Position numbers and translations under genes: made by a program. This document shows, piece after piece, positions 49,368 to 58,209 of a stretch of 64,000 nucleotides of DNA. How positions within the stretch are numbered: position 1 is the first letter of the stretch; the number at the start of each line of letters is the position of its first letter. Source of the stretch: Proteus vulgaris (lineage in GTDB: Bacteria > Pseudomonadota > Gammaproteobacteria > Enterobacterales > Enterobacteriaceae); the NCBI RefSeq assembly GCF_023100685.1, contig NZ_CP090064.1:3348001-3412000 (forward strand). The letters are read 5' to 3'. A model generated the notes under the pieces. That model made no database searches. It worked only from the letters and a program-made list of their open reading frames with translations, and had not been told where the DNA came from.

Positions 49368-50311
49368 TTCCCTCAAGTGATTTTTATTTATCAATAGGTT
49401 GTATTATCTAAAGATATAACGATATGACCTGTTTAATTTTCATTATCTATTATTAATGAGAGAAACCTATACTTCTAAAATATTCTATTTGGGATGATTT
49501 GCACCTAATATGGGAATAATTAATACGTTAGACTCCATTCTACGATAGAAGGGGCGGCAACTTATTTTGATGCCACCCTTTCATTATGGTTCGTTTAATT
49601 TCGATTTAAAACATTCGTATATTTTATTTTCATAATCGCTATTATTAATCACTATAATGACTATTTTTTATTAACCATGCAATATAAGAATACATGAAGC
49701 ATTTCATTTGATATAAATCATTTTTTACTTTTTATAAATATGAACATTCTCATTTTAAATTTCCATTTTCTTTTATTCTTATTTTACGATAGAAATTATT
49801 AATGATTAAAAAATAATACAAAATGGATCCTGGTCTCTTTTTCTTATGTTCATTTAGAGATTGTTTTTGCGATTTAACTTTCGATTTAAACGAAATTTTA
49901 TTAATAAGAATATTCTAATTAACGTATTTAAATTGTCGTAAATTTAGTCGTAAAATAAGAAAGAATAATAAGTATTATCCTTTATACTCCCTTTTACTTA
50001 AGAAATTTATTCTTTTTATAGTTTAATTAATGTAATACATTATTTATCATTTCTACTCAATAACGCTCCAATAAAGATAATCATTAAATGAACATAGCAA
50101 GTAAGTATAATGCACTACCATCAAATAAGTATTAACCCCTAGAAAAGTAAATATTTATTGATACTTATTTATAGTCTTGATTTGAGCATCATAAGATGGG
50201 ATAAATATTCACTTTTGAAATATAAGATAAACTTATACGTTTATTCTTATTCTCACCTTGACCAAATAGCCTTATGCTATCCCCTCCTAACTCGCTTTTT
50301 TACAAAGAAAA
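49368..50311. other. 944-base AT-rich intergenic region
   Basis: The longest gap in the window. A GC-containing hairpin at 49549-49583 (AAGGGGCGGCA with an imperfect complement) may terminate the LuxR-type gene. An inverted repeat AAATAAGTAT / ATACTTATTT lies at 50123-50132 and 50161-50170, upstream of the lipid genes, and GTAAGTATAATGC near 50101 is promoter-like. No ORF of useful length or known RNA is recognised. Confidence 0.5.
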
Positions 50312-50974
50312 ATGAATAATCAAGATAAAAATCGCCGTCCTATAAAAGCAAGACAAACAAACTGGGCAACAAAGTCAAGTCGCTATTTACAGCAAAAAGG
50401 GGCTACGCCCAACGGTATTTCGGTGTTTAGCATTGTATTTGCATTGCTTGCTGCCCTATCACTCTTTTTTGCCCTTTCTTATTCTCATGGCTTATTACGC
50501 TCGTTCTTATTGATCCTTGGTGCTTTAATGATCCAAGGTCGCCTTATTTGTAACTTATTAGATGGCATGGTTGCGGTTGAAGGCGGAATGAAAAGCCCTG
50601 TTGGAGCGGTTTATAATGAATTACCAGACAGAATTGCAGATACACTGATCATTTTAGGTATCGGTTATGGTTTATCCAACGACTTTTCAATGGCTATTAC
50701 TTTAGGTTGGGTAGGTGCTTTTTTTGCAGTAATGACTGCTTATGTTCGTGTGTTAGGTGGGAGTTGTGGATTAGAACAACACTTTACAGGCCCTATGGCT
50801 AAACAACACCGAATGGCTTTACTCACTTCAATTGCTGTAATTGCTGCTTTTATTCCTAACCTTTGGGGAGTATGGCTCTTTTTTATCGCATTATGGATTA
50901 TTATTTTAGGTTCAACGCTAACCACAATTTTCAGAACCCGTCGAATTTTACGGGATTTAGCACAAGGTGTCTGA
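50312..50974 (+). CDS. CDP-alcohol phosphatidyltransferase family protein
   Basis: A 220-residue membrane enzyme of the family that joins CDP-diacylglycerol to an alcohol. The signature is LLDGMVAVEGGMKSPVGAVYNELPDRIAD: DG, then G and two Asp. The usual Ala-Arg of DGxxAR reads AV, so one conserved Arg is missing. Around six helices are visible. The next genes are an acyltransferase and a CdsA-like enzyme, which would supply its lipid substrate. The alcohol substrate is not known. E. coli ynbA and ynbB are a loosely similar pair. Confidence 0.82.
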   Translation: MNNQDKNRRPIKARQTNWATKSSRYLQQKGATPNGISVFSIVFALLAALSLFFALSYSHGLLRSFLLILGALMIQGRLICNLLDGMVAVEGGMKSPVGAVYNELPDRIADTLIILGIGYGLSNDFSMAITLGWVGAFFAVMTAYVRVLGGSCGLEQHFTGPMAKQHRMALLTSIAVIAAFIPNLWGVWLFFIALWIIILGSTLTTIFRTRRILRDLAQGV

Positions 50975-50977
50975 TTA

Positions 50978-51700
50978 ATGAAAAATGGAAAACTTGCTTT
51001 AGACGCAAAAGTGGTGTCATCCGTATTAGTCTCTATCTGTCGTTTTCTAACGGGAATTCGGGCCAAACAAACGTCTCCGATAGCGAAAGATACACCTTGT
51101 ATTTATTACGCTAACCACTCTAGCCATTTAGATGGTTTGGTAATTTGGTCTTGCCTTGCGCCTGATATTCGTCCTTATGTACATCCCGTTGCCGCTGAGG
51201 ATTACTGGAATAAAAATCGCCTACGTCGTTATTTATCTCGCCGTATTTTTAGGGCAATCCTTATCCCTCGCCATGCTGCTAAAATGAATATTACTGAAGA
51301 AAGTCACCTATGCGAAAAAATACTTGAACAATCAACGGACGAAACTGCATCATCAACATCGAATAAAGTAAATGCACTAGCTATCATGCAAGATATTTTA
51401 GACCAAGGTGAATCTCTAATTATTTTCCCAGAGGGCACTAGAGGCAATGGCGAATCTATTCAAGATTTTAAAGCGGGGCTTTGGCATCTTTCTCGTAAAA
51501 ATCCGAATGTTCAATTAGTCCCTATTTATCTTGAAAACTTAAATCGGGTACTCCCTAAAGGCTCTCGCTTAGTTGTTCCCGTTATTTGTAGTGCAATTTT
51601 TGGCGCTCCCATAGTGCCTACTCATGAAAATGAAAGTAAACAAGAGTTTCTGATAAGAGCCAAAAGTGCGTTAGAGGAGTTACACAATGGAACGTATTAA
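50978..51700 (+). CDS. PlsC-type 1-acyl-glycerol-3-phosphate acyltransferase
   Basis: A 240-residue lysophospholipid acyltransferase. It contains the catalytic HX4D motif in NHSSHLDG, the FPEGTRGNGE substrate motif, and LVPIYLENLNRVLPKG further on. It starts three bases after the preceding stop and overlaps the next gene by 14 bases, so the three form one operon. It differs from housekeeping PlsC in gene context and is probably a paralogue. It should make phosphatidic acid for the CdsA-like enzyme next to it. Confidence 0.88.
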   Translation: MKNGKLALDAKVVSSVLVSICRFLTGIRAKQTSPIAKDTPCIYYANHSSHLDGLVIWSCLAPDIRPYVHPVAAEDYWNKNRLRRYLSRRIFRAILIPRHAAKMNITEESHLCEKILEQSTDETASSTSNKVNALAIMQDILDQGESLIIFPEGTRGNGESIQDFKAGLWHLSRKNPNVQLVPIYLENLNRVLPKGSRLVVPVICSAIFGAPIVPTHENESKQEFLIRAKSALEELHNGTY

Positions 51701-52622
51701 TAATGAAGTCCTCTGGATATTTATCGGACTCTTCTCTTTCTTAATTGTTGCCAGCATTATTGGCGCTATTCTTGCAGCAATTAAAGGCCCTACATCAACA
51801 ATTACTAACCTTAACTCAAGGATCAATGCTTGGTGGGTAATGTGCATTATTGCGGGTGTTGCAATCGGTATTGGTGCAATTGGCTCAGTGGTACTGTTTA
51901 CTATTATTTCATGGCTTGCTCTTCGTGAACTCATTACATTAACCCCAACACATCGAGGCGATCATGAAGCCTTGTTTTGGTGTTTCTTCGTGATCTTGCC
52001 TATCCAATACATTCTCGTTGGTGTGCAGTGGTATAATTTAATGGCAGTATTCATTCCTGTTTACGCCTTTTTATTAATCCCAACACGCATGGCACTTTCA
52101 GGTGATACCCGTCATTTCTTAGAGCGTATGGCAAAAGTACAATGGAGTGTGATGATAGCCATTTATTGTCTAAGTTATGCGCCTGCACTATTAATGTTAC
52201 CTATTGAAGGTTTTGAAGGCCGTAATATCAACTTACTGCTCTTTTTAATGATTGTGGTACAAGTTTCTGACGTACTCCAATATGTCTTTGGTAAATTATT
52301 TGGCAAACATCCTATCGTGCCTAAATTAAGCCCAAATAAAACAGTCGAAGGATTTTTTGGTGGCATTATTTCTGCCAGCCTGATTGGTATGATGTTGTGG
52401 TGGGCAACTCCTTTCTCATGGTGGGCAGCCTTTTTACTCTCTTTAGTCATTACATTGGCGGGTTTTGCCGGTGGTCTATGTATGTCAGCGATAAAAAGAG
52501 ACAGTGGTGTAAAAGACTTTGGCACAATGATAGAAGGCCATGGTGGCATGATGGATAGAATGGATTCACTCTGTTTTGCGGCCCCTATTTTCTTTCATGT
52601 TATTCGCTATTTTTACGTTTAA
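51687..52622 (+). CDS. CdsA-like phosphatidate cytidylyltransferase
   Basis: A 311-residue membrane enzyme that makes CDP-diacylglycerol from phosphatidate and CTP. The C-terminal CDS signature is clear: SAIKRDSGVKDFGTMIEGHGG followed by MMDRMDS; LSPNKTVEGFFGG precedes it. About eight helices. ATG 51687 follows GAGGAG at good spacing, inside the acyltransferase gene. E. coli YnbB is a comparable CdsA paralogue. Confidence 0.9.
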   Translation: MERINNEVLWIFIGLFSFLIVASIIGAILAAIKGPTSTITNLNSRINAWWVMCIIAGVAIGIGAIGSVVLFTIISWLALRELITLTPTHRGDHEALFWCFFVILPIQYILVGVQWYNLMAVFIPVYAFLLIPTRMALSGDTRHFLERMAKVQWSVMIAIYCLSYAPALLMLPIEGFEGRNINLLLFLMIVVQVSDVLQYVFGKLFGKHPIVPKLSPNKTVEGFFGGIISASLIGMMLWWATPFSWWAAFLLSLVITLAGFAGGLCMSAIKRDSGVKDFGTMIEGHGGMMDRMDSLCFAAPIFFHVIRYFYV

Positions 52623-52669
52623 TTTTTACACTATTTAGTCAAAAATAAGCGAATTCAAGACAAACAAAC

Positions 52670-52699
52670 ATGCCGATATCCACATTATCGGCATTTTTA
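52670..52699 (+). terminator. Terminator of the phospholipid operon
   Basis: ATGCCGATA and TATCGGCAT pair over a seven-base loop, followed by TTTTTAT. The rest of the 326-base gap to the next gene (to 52948) is AT-rich and shows nothing else. Confidence 0.85.
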
Positions 52700-52948
52700 T
52701 ATATTCACTTTTATCCGATTACTCATACTAATTTAATATCAGATATTGATTATCAACATAATAATTAAACAATTGTTTTGGTTTTAGACTAAAAGTAAAT
52801 TTTATTATTTTCATAATAAAATCAAGTTATTAATTAATAACATTCTTAATCAAGAGGTCTGATTTCTGTATTTTTTATTCATTATGATAGCCTAAATGGA
52901 AGCTATCTTTTACCCTAACGCCCCTTTTCATTCTGAATATCTATAATT

Positions 52949-53770
52949 ATGATCACTTGGCTACTTCTCGCTGCTTCTTTATTATTTTTAGGTTTTAATC
53001 GCATACTTGCACTTATTACACTTGCAGTCACCGCACTTAGCGCATTTATAACAGGCATTATTACATGGCAAGCCTTGCCGATTATCTTTAGTATTCTGTT
53101 ATTAACGTTTGCTTATTCCCGTTATAAAACACAACCACTGCTTCGGGCAATTATCATTCTTGCTCTTATTATCATTGCTAGTGGCTTAGCCTTTCATCTT
53201 ATTCCTGGCTTTAACAATTTACGTTACCTTTCACACACCTCTATAGGAGTAAAAAGCGTCCCTTTTACGTTTTATTTCAATGCGGATAAAGCATTGATAC
53301 CCTTTATTTTTCTCATTTTCATTCCCACCCTTTTTGTCTGTCCTCCATTAAAAAAAGCGAATAAATTACAATGGATAATGTTGATTATCGCTATTCCTGC
53401 ATTGTTACTTATTGCCGTAAAATTAGGGGGATTAGCCATTGAGCTTCATTTACCACATTGGTTACCTGCATTTATTTTGGCAAATATCTTTTTTGTCTCT
53501 CTTGCTGAAGAAGCTTTATTTAGAGGTGTTATTCAACAAACCTTATCACGTTATCTTCCTCCTTATGTTGCACTATTAATTGCGGCCATAATTTTTGGCC
53601 TTGCGCATATTGCAGGAGGAATATTGTTAGTTGTTTTCGCTTCGTTGGCAGGGATTATTTATGGTTTGGCTTGGATGTGGAGTGGTCGGCTTTGGGTTTC
53701 GACCGCGTTTCATTTTGCGCTTAATTTAACTCATCTACTCTTTTTTACTTACCCATTTAAAATAGCCTGA
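52949..53770 (+). CDS. CPBP-family intramembrane metalloprotease
   Basis: A 273-residue, about eight-helix protein with the three CAAX/Abi motifs near the C-terminus: AEEALFRGVIQQTL (EExxxR), FGLAHIAGG (FxxxH) and HFALNLTH (HxxxN). Such proteases have been linked to bacteriocin immunity, prenyl-protein processing and signalling. The substrate here is unknown. It is a single gene between the phospholipid operon and allS. Confidence 0.87.
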   Translation: MITWLLLAASLLFLGFNRILALITLAVTALSAFITGIITWQALPIIFSILLLTFAYSRYKTQPLLRAIIILALIIIASGLAFHLIPGFNNLRYLSHTSIGVKSVPFTFYFNADKALIPFIFLIFIPTLFVCPPLKKANKLQWIMLIIAIPALLLIAVKLGGLAIELHLPHWLPAFILANIFFVSLAEEALFRGVIQQTLSRYLPPYVALLIAAIIFGLAHIAGGILLVVFASLAGIIYGLAWMWSGRLWVSTAFHFALNLTHLLFFTYPFKIA

Positions 53771-53808
53771 TCTCTTTTTTACCTCTTATTGAAGATTTTT
53801 TATCCTGA

Positions 53809-53870
53809 CTTTCACCACCTTTTACTGATATCTTAACTTCATCGGTAAAAGGATGAGTGAAACGTGAAAG
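53809..53870. repeat. Nested inverted repeats downstream of the CPBP gene
   Basis: An inner 12-base stem (CCTTTTACTGAT, 53818-53829, with ATCGGTAAAAGG, 53841-53852, one wobble) is enclosed by an outer 7-base stem (CTTTCAC, 53809-53815, with GTGAAAG, 53864-53870). No T-run follows. It could be a terminator-like or structured element. The remaining gap to 54143 has no gene. Confidence 0.55.
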
Positions 53871-54143
53871 CAATCACACAAATGGAATATAGATATTCTT
53901 ATTTGCGCCCATCATCCGATGAAATTTTTGTTAGTATGCTTTATCGCTTATCTATAAATAATCAAAACTTCATACGGTACACAGTATCAAGCCAATAATA
54001 ATAACATCCATTAACACGATAAGAAGTTGTCTTACTTTGCAGTATAGACCTTAGAAAAAATAGGTAAGCTTTGCTTTGTTTGCTTTTTTTAGTTCAGCAT
54101 TATCTGCTGAAATTTTGCCTCTCTTATTACCAGGACAAAAGAT

Positions 54144-55058
54144 ATGTTAGACCAAGAAATGATCCGTACTTTTATACAGGTCGCCGATTGCCAAAGTTTT
54201 ACCAAAGCAGCTGATATGCTTCATAAAACATCCGCAGCCATTAGTTATCGAATTAAAACATTAGAAGAAAATATCGGCACTCAACTTTTTAATCGTACAA
54301 CCAGAACCGTAACGTTAACCCCGGCTGGTGAATATTTATTAGAAAAATGCCGCCAATGGATTGTATGGTTAGAATCAATGCCGGTGGAACTTCAGCAAAT
54401 GAATGCAGGTGTCGAACATCAAGTGAATATTGTCATAAATAATCTTCTTTATGATCGCACTGCGGTTGCCAGTATGCTGGCTTGCCTTCATCAACGTTTT
54501 CCTTCAACACAATTTCATATTACTCGCCAAGTTTATATGGGTGTTTGGGATGCACTTATTAACGAAGATTATCATTTTGCTATTGGCGTTACGGGGAATG
54601 AATCCCTTAAGAATAATATTAACATTTGTGCGATGGGTGAAATTCAATGGCAATTTGTTGTCGCACCTAATCATCCTTTAGCCAATATCAGTGGCGTATT
54701 AAGTGATGACCAAATGCGCATGTATTCTGCGGTTAACGTCGAAGATACGTCTCGCCATCTTTCTAAACGCACTGCATGGCGCTTATCGGGTCAGCACGAA
54801 ATTCGCGTACCTGATTTACACACCAAATTAGCCTGTCATTTAAAAGGCGTCGGTATCGGATTTTTACCATTAAGTTTATGCAAACCTCTTATTGATAGTG
54901 GGCAACTAATTGCCAAGGAAGTAAGGAATCGTCGTCATAATTCACCACTTTCTTTAGCGTGGTGTGAAGATAAAAAAGGTGCGGTAGTCAGTTATTTAGT
55001 GGAATTATTTAAGCAAAATCATCCCAGCGTGCAATCGTTTTATGATCCTTTAAATTAA
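54144..55058 (+). CDS. allS: LysR-family regulator, AllS-like
   Basis: A 304-residue LysR activator. Its helix-turn-helix is FIQVADCQSFTKAADMLHKT and is followed by AAISYRIKTLEENIGTQLF. The effector domain closely follows E. coli AllS: SMPVELQQMNAGVEHQVNIV, FHITRQVYMGVWD and GVGIGFLPLSLC. AllS activates the anaerobic allantoin genes allDCE in E. coli. Here it is convergent with the oxalurate operon, which lacks allDCE, so its target is probably that operon. Confidence 0.88.
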   Translation: MLDQEMIRTFIQVADCQSFTKAADMLHKTSAAISYRIKTLEENIGTQLFNRTTRTVTLTPAGEYLLEKCRQWIVWLESMPVELQQMNAGVEHQVNIVINNLLYDRTAVASMLACLHQRFPSTQFHITRQVYMGVWDALINEDYHFAIGVTGNESLKNNINICAMGEIQWQFVVAPNHPLANISGVLSDDQMRMYSAVNVEDTSRHLSKRTAWRLSGQHEIRVPDLHTKLACHLKGVGIGFLPLSLCKPLIDSGQLIAKEVRNRRHNSPLSLAWCEDKKGAVVSYLVELFKQNHPSVQSFYDPLN

Positions 55059-55084
55059 AAGGGCAAACCGAAGTTTGCCCTTTT
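55057..55084. terminator. Bidirectional terminator between allS and the MFS gene
   Basis: AAAAGGGCAAAC, CGAA loop, GTTTGCCCTTTT: a perfect 12-bp stem with tetraloop between convergent genes. Confidence 0.93.
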
Positions 55085-55116
55085 GCTGCTAATTCAGTAA
55101 CTATCTGAATAGATAA

Positions 55117-56361
55117 TTATGCTTTTGCTTCTTCATTATTATTGTTGCTTTCTTTAATAAAGAGGCTTGCCACAATACCAATACAAATCAGAATAGCGGC
55201 AAAGTAGAAACCTGAGTCCATACTTCCTGTTTTATCTGATAAGAAACCCGTTAGTGTTGGCGCAAAAACAGAACCTAACATACCAATACAGTTATAAACA
55301 CCAAACGATGTACCTAACGCATGACGCGGTGAGTTATCAGCAACTACAGCAACTAATACTGGGTTTGTACTGATTTTACCTACAATACCGTAAAGGATCA
55401 GTGCACCAATTAACACAGGCATTGATTCTGACATTGGTACAGCCAAAATAGCGACTAATGACAACGGTAACATGATCAGTAATACAGGTTTACGACGACC
55501 AATTTTATCTGAAACCCAGCTAAAAATAAGTGAACCAGGAATAGCAAACCATGGCATTAATGATGCAATAGTTGAAATTTGTGTCCCTGTAATTCCACGT
55601 TCAGTTTCTAAATAGTACGGTAACCAAGTAACTAGTACAAAGAAACCATAGATTGAACAGAAGATAGTGACATACGCAAGGTTGATATTGCGATTACCAA
55701 ATAAATCTTTAAATGTCAGTTTAACTTTCTGTTTTGGTGCTCCAGCTTCTGTCGCAGATTGTGCTTTTGGTTTATCTTTAATGATCCATAACATCACCAA
55801 ACCAATGATGATAATAGGGACACCAATAATATAGAACGGCGCACGCCAGCTCATTCCCATCTCACCAACAGAAATACTTGAGATGTAATAACCAATAGAC
55901 AGACCAAATGCCATACCACTATTGATAATCGCACTACCTAGCGTAATACGATGTTTCGGTATCGCTTCTGAAGATAAGCCATACTGAGGGCCATAATAGA
56001 AGCCTTGGAAGATCCCCACCATGACCCATGCAAACATAAAGGTCACGTAAGTTGGCATCATCCCCGCAATAATGGTGAATCCACCAAAGAGCACAACCCC
56101 AGTTACTAATACTTTTTTCTTACCTAAATAGTCACCAATCATGCCTGATGGAATATTGAGTGCAGTATATCCGATAAAGAAAATACTCATGATAGAACCA
56201 AGTTGAGCTTTAGTAAGATCAAACTCAGCACCAATATTTACCATTAATGGGCCGACAATGGCGCGGCTACCATAAAGTGCAATCCAACCAAAGAAGAAGA
56301 TAATGGTCAGTTTGACCCAATAAGGGACTTTGCCTTTCTCATTCACTTGTGCATCGTTCAT
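55117..56361 (-). CDS. MFS transporter of the oxalurate/oxamate operon
   Basis: A 414-residue, 12-helix major facilitator, of the anion:cation symporter type judging by GSRAIVGPLMVNIGAEFDL in helix 1 and the GDYLGKKKVL loop. It is the last gene of the fdrA-ylbE-ylbF-allK unit, 25 bases after allK. It most likely imports the operon's substrate (oxalurate, allantoin or a related anion) or exports oxamate. E. coli has no such gene at this place in its all cluster. Confidence 0.82.
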   Translation of the reverse strand: MNDAQVNEKGKVPYWVKLTIIFFFGWIALYGSRAIVGPLMVNIGAEFDLTKAQLGSIMSIFFIGYTALNIPSGMIGDYLGKKKVLVTGVVLFGGFTIIAGMMPTYVTFMFAWVMVGIFQGFYYGPQYGLSSEAIPKHRITLGSAIINSGMAFGLSIGYYISSISVGEMGMSWRAPFYIIGVPIIIIGLVMLWIIKDKPKAQSATEAGAPKQKVKLTFKDLFGNRNINLAYVTIFCSIYGFFVLVTWLPYYLETERGITGTQISTIASLMPWFAIPGSLIFSWVSDKIGRRKPVLLIMLPLSLVAILAVPMSESMPVLIGALILYGIVGKISTNPVLVAVVADNSPRHALGTSFGVYNCIGMLGSVFAPTLTGFLSDKTGSMDSGFYFAAILICIGIVASLFIKESNNNNEEAKA

Positions 56362-56386
56362 AATGACGCTCCTGAAAGAATTTTTA

Positions 56387-57292
56387 TTAAGACTTATAAA
56401 TTAAAGTGCCAGACTGACCTTCAATAACTTGTTGAATATTTTGTAATGCACCAATATGTGCTTGTTGCCCAGTTGCATTAACAAAATCACTCACCGCCAT
56501 AATTTTTGGTCCCATTGCGCCATCAGCGACAGCCATTGGTGCAAGTTCTTCTGGTGTTGCTTCACGAATTGCGGCTTGTTCTGGTGTACCCCAATTTTTA
56601 TAAATAGCATCAGCCTCTGTTAAAATAACAAAGTGTTCTGCATTTAATTCACGAGAAATTAAAGCCGCTGTTAAATCTTTATCAATAACCGCTTCACTAC
56701 CAATAAATTCATTATTTGTGTTGTTAACTGGAATACCGCCACCACCACCACAAATAACAACATGACCTTTATCTAATAAAAGTCTTACCGCTTCGATATC
56801 AATAATCTTTTTCGGTGTTGGTGATGGCACAACACGGCGATAATGTTTACCATCTTGCTTAAATGTCCATTGATACTTCGCAATTAATTCTTCTTTATCA
56901 GCTTCATCATAAATAGGGCCAATAAATTTACTTGGGTCGTTAAATGCTTCATCATTAATATCAACAGAAACTCGCGTCATTACCGTTGTAATAGCTTGAT
57001 CTGGGTTATTTTGATTAATTTTTTGCATCATCATATAACCAATCATACCTTGGCTTTCAGCCACTAGAATATCCAACGGATATGCAGGAACATCTTGATA
57101 TGCCAGGTTTTGTAGTGCAAGCAATCCAACTTGAGGCCCATTGCCGTGTACTAATACAACACGGTACTCTTTTGCTAATTTATTAATTGTCTCTGACATT
57201 AATTCAATATTTTTATATTGATTCTCAGCAGACAAAACTTCTCCGCGTTGCAATAATGCATTTCCGCCTAAAGCAATAACAATTGTTTTCAT
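56387..57292 (-). CDS. allK: Catabolic carbamate kinase (AllK/YbcF type)
   Basis: Converts carbamoyl phosphate and ADP to ATP and carbamate, which decays to NH3 and CO2. The 301 residues carry IALGGNALLQRGE, VHGNGPQVGLL, VICGGGGGIPV and the late AMGPKIMAV. In E. coli the homologue (ybcF, renamed allK) follows ylbF and works with the oxamic transcarbamylase. ArcC of arginine fermentation is similar, but no arcA or arcB is present, so the oxalurate role is favoured. Confidence 0.9.
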   Translation of the reverse strand: MKTIVIALGGNALLQRGEVLSAENQYKNIELMSETINKLAKEYRVVLVHGNGPQVGLLALQNLAYQDVPAYPLDILVAESQGMIGYMMMQKINQNNPDQAITTVMTRVSVDINDEAFNDPSKFIGPIYDEADKEELIAKYQWTFKQDGKHYRRVVPSPTPKKIIDIEAVRLLLDKGHVVICGGGGGIPVNNTNNEFIGSEAVIDKDLTAALISRELNAEHFVILTEADAIYKNWGTPEQAAIREATPEELAPMAVADGAMGPKIMAVSDFVNATGQQAHIGALQNIQQVIEGQSGTLIYKS

Positions 57293-57339
57293 AATTATCC
57301 GTATCCGAATGTTTATATAAATTCTTTTATTAAAGAAAT

Positions 57340-58167
57340 TTAATCAATATGCTGTTGTTGTTTTTTAGTTTGGTAACCAATCCATAATCCCAGTAATGTA
57401 TCTGCACCGGAATGATGACCAATAGAGAGTATTTCCAACATATCCTTAAAAATAATCTCTTTATTCTTTATTTTTTTACCTAGTTGAATGAGATAGGTAG
57501 AAAATATTCCCTGGGTGGCATATTCCAAATAATGCTTACTGACAACGGTGGTCAATTCAGATAAAGGAGGTGTGTTATTAAAAAAATAATTAAGTTTTTT
57601 TTCTGGCTCTGCTAAATAATGTGCAAATAACATTCCCACTAGCATATCATCTGAACTTGGCGTTAATCCTGGACCTTTCCCTGTAAAAATGGCCCAGTTA
57701 ACAGCATTGCCCACTAACTGATTATGAAATAGCTTAATTAATAACTTAATTTCACTGAGTTGCGCGATTTGGCGATAATTTTTTAATGGTCCATATAACC
57801 CTGTTGCAATTGAGGGTGAGAGTAGAGAAAAAAAACTTTCTAACCAACGCAAATCTAGTTCCGCTTTATCTTGTAAACGTAAATTTTCACTCTGACCTGC
57901 GAGTAGAGTGAGTTTATTTGCAAGTATTGCTTGATGATCTTTTAGACTCATCATGACCGAGGGATGGCACTGTTTAGCAAAATAATCGAAATCATCTTGT
58001 TTCAATAACCATCCCATCGGGCTTAATCCTCTCCCTTCGCGATGAAAAGTGATTAAGCGTTGTTGAGGGCAAATGAAATTCAAAGCATGGTCATAAATGC
58101 CCACACATTTAATTTCACCTTCAAAATCAGTGATATGCTGGCTGGTTTGAAGTGCTTGAATTTGCAT
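57340..58167 (-). CDS. ylbF: DUF2877 protein, AllH/YlbF subunit of oxamic transcarbamylase
   Basis: A 275-residue DUF2877 protein with GKGPGLTPSSDDMLVGMLFAH in sections and the C-terminal GHHSGADTLLGLWIG. In E. coli allF, allG and allH (fdrA, ylbE, ylbF) are together needed for oxamic transcarbamylase, which splits oxalurate with phosphate into oxamate and carbamoyl phosphate. Gene order here matches E. coli. It follows ylbE after 42 bases. Confidence 0.88.
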   Translation of the reverse strand: MQIQALQTSQHITDFEGEIKCVGIYDHALNFICPQQRLITFHREGRGLSPMGWLLKQDDFDYFAKQCHPSVMMSLKDHQAILANKLTLLAGQSENLRLQDKAELDLRWLESFFSLLSPSIATGLYGPLKNYRQIAQLSEIKLLIKLFHNQLVGNAVNWAIFTGKGPGLTPSSDDMLVGMLFAHYLAEPEKKLNYFFNNTPPLSELTTVVSKHYLEYATQGIFSTYLIQLGKKIKNKEIIFKDMLEILSIGHHSGADTLLGLWIGYQTKKQQQHID

Positions 58168-58209
58168 AATGCCCCCTTTATTGCTGTGATTAATCGTTAC
58201 AAAGCACGA

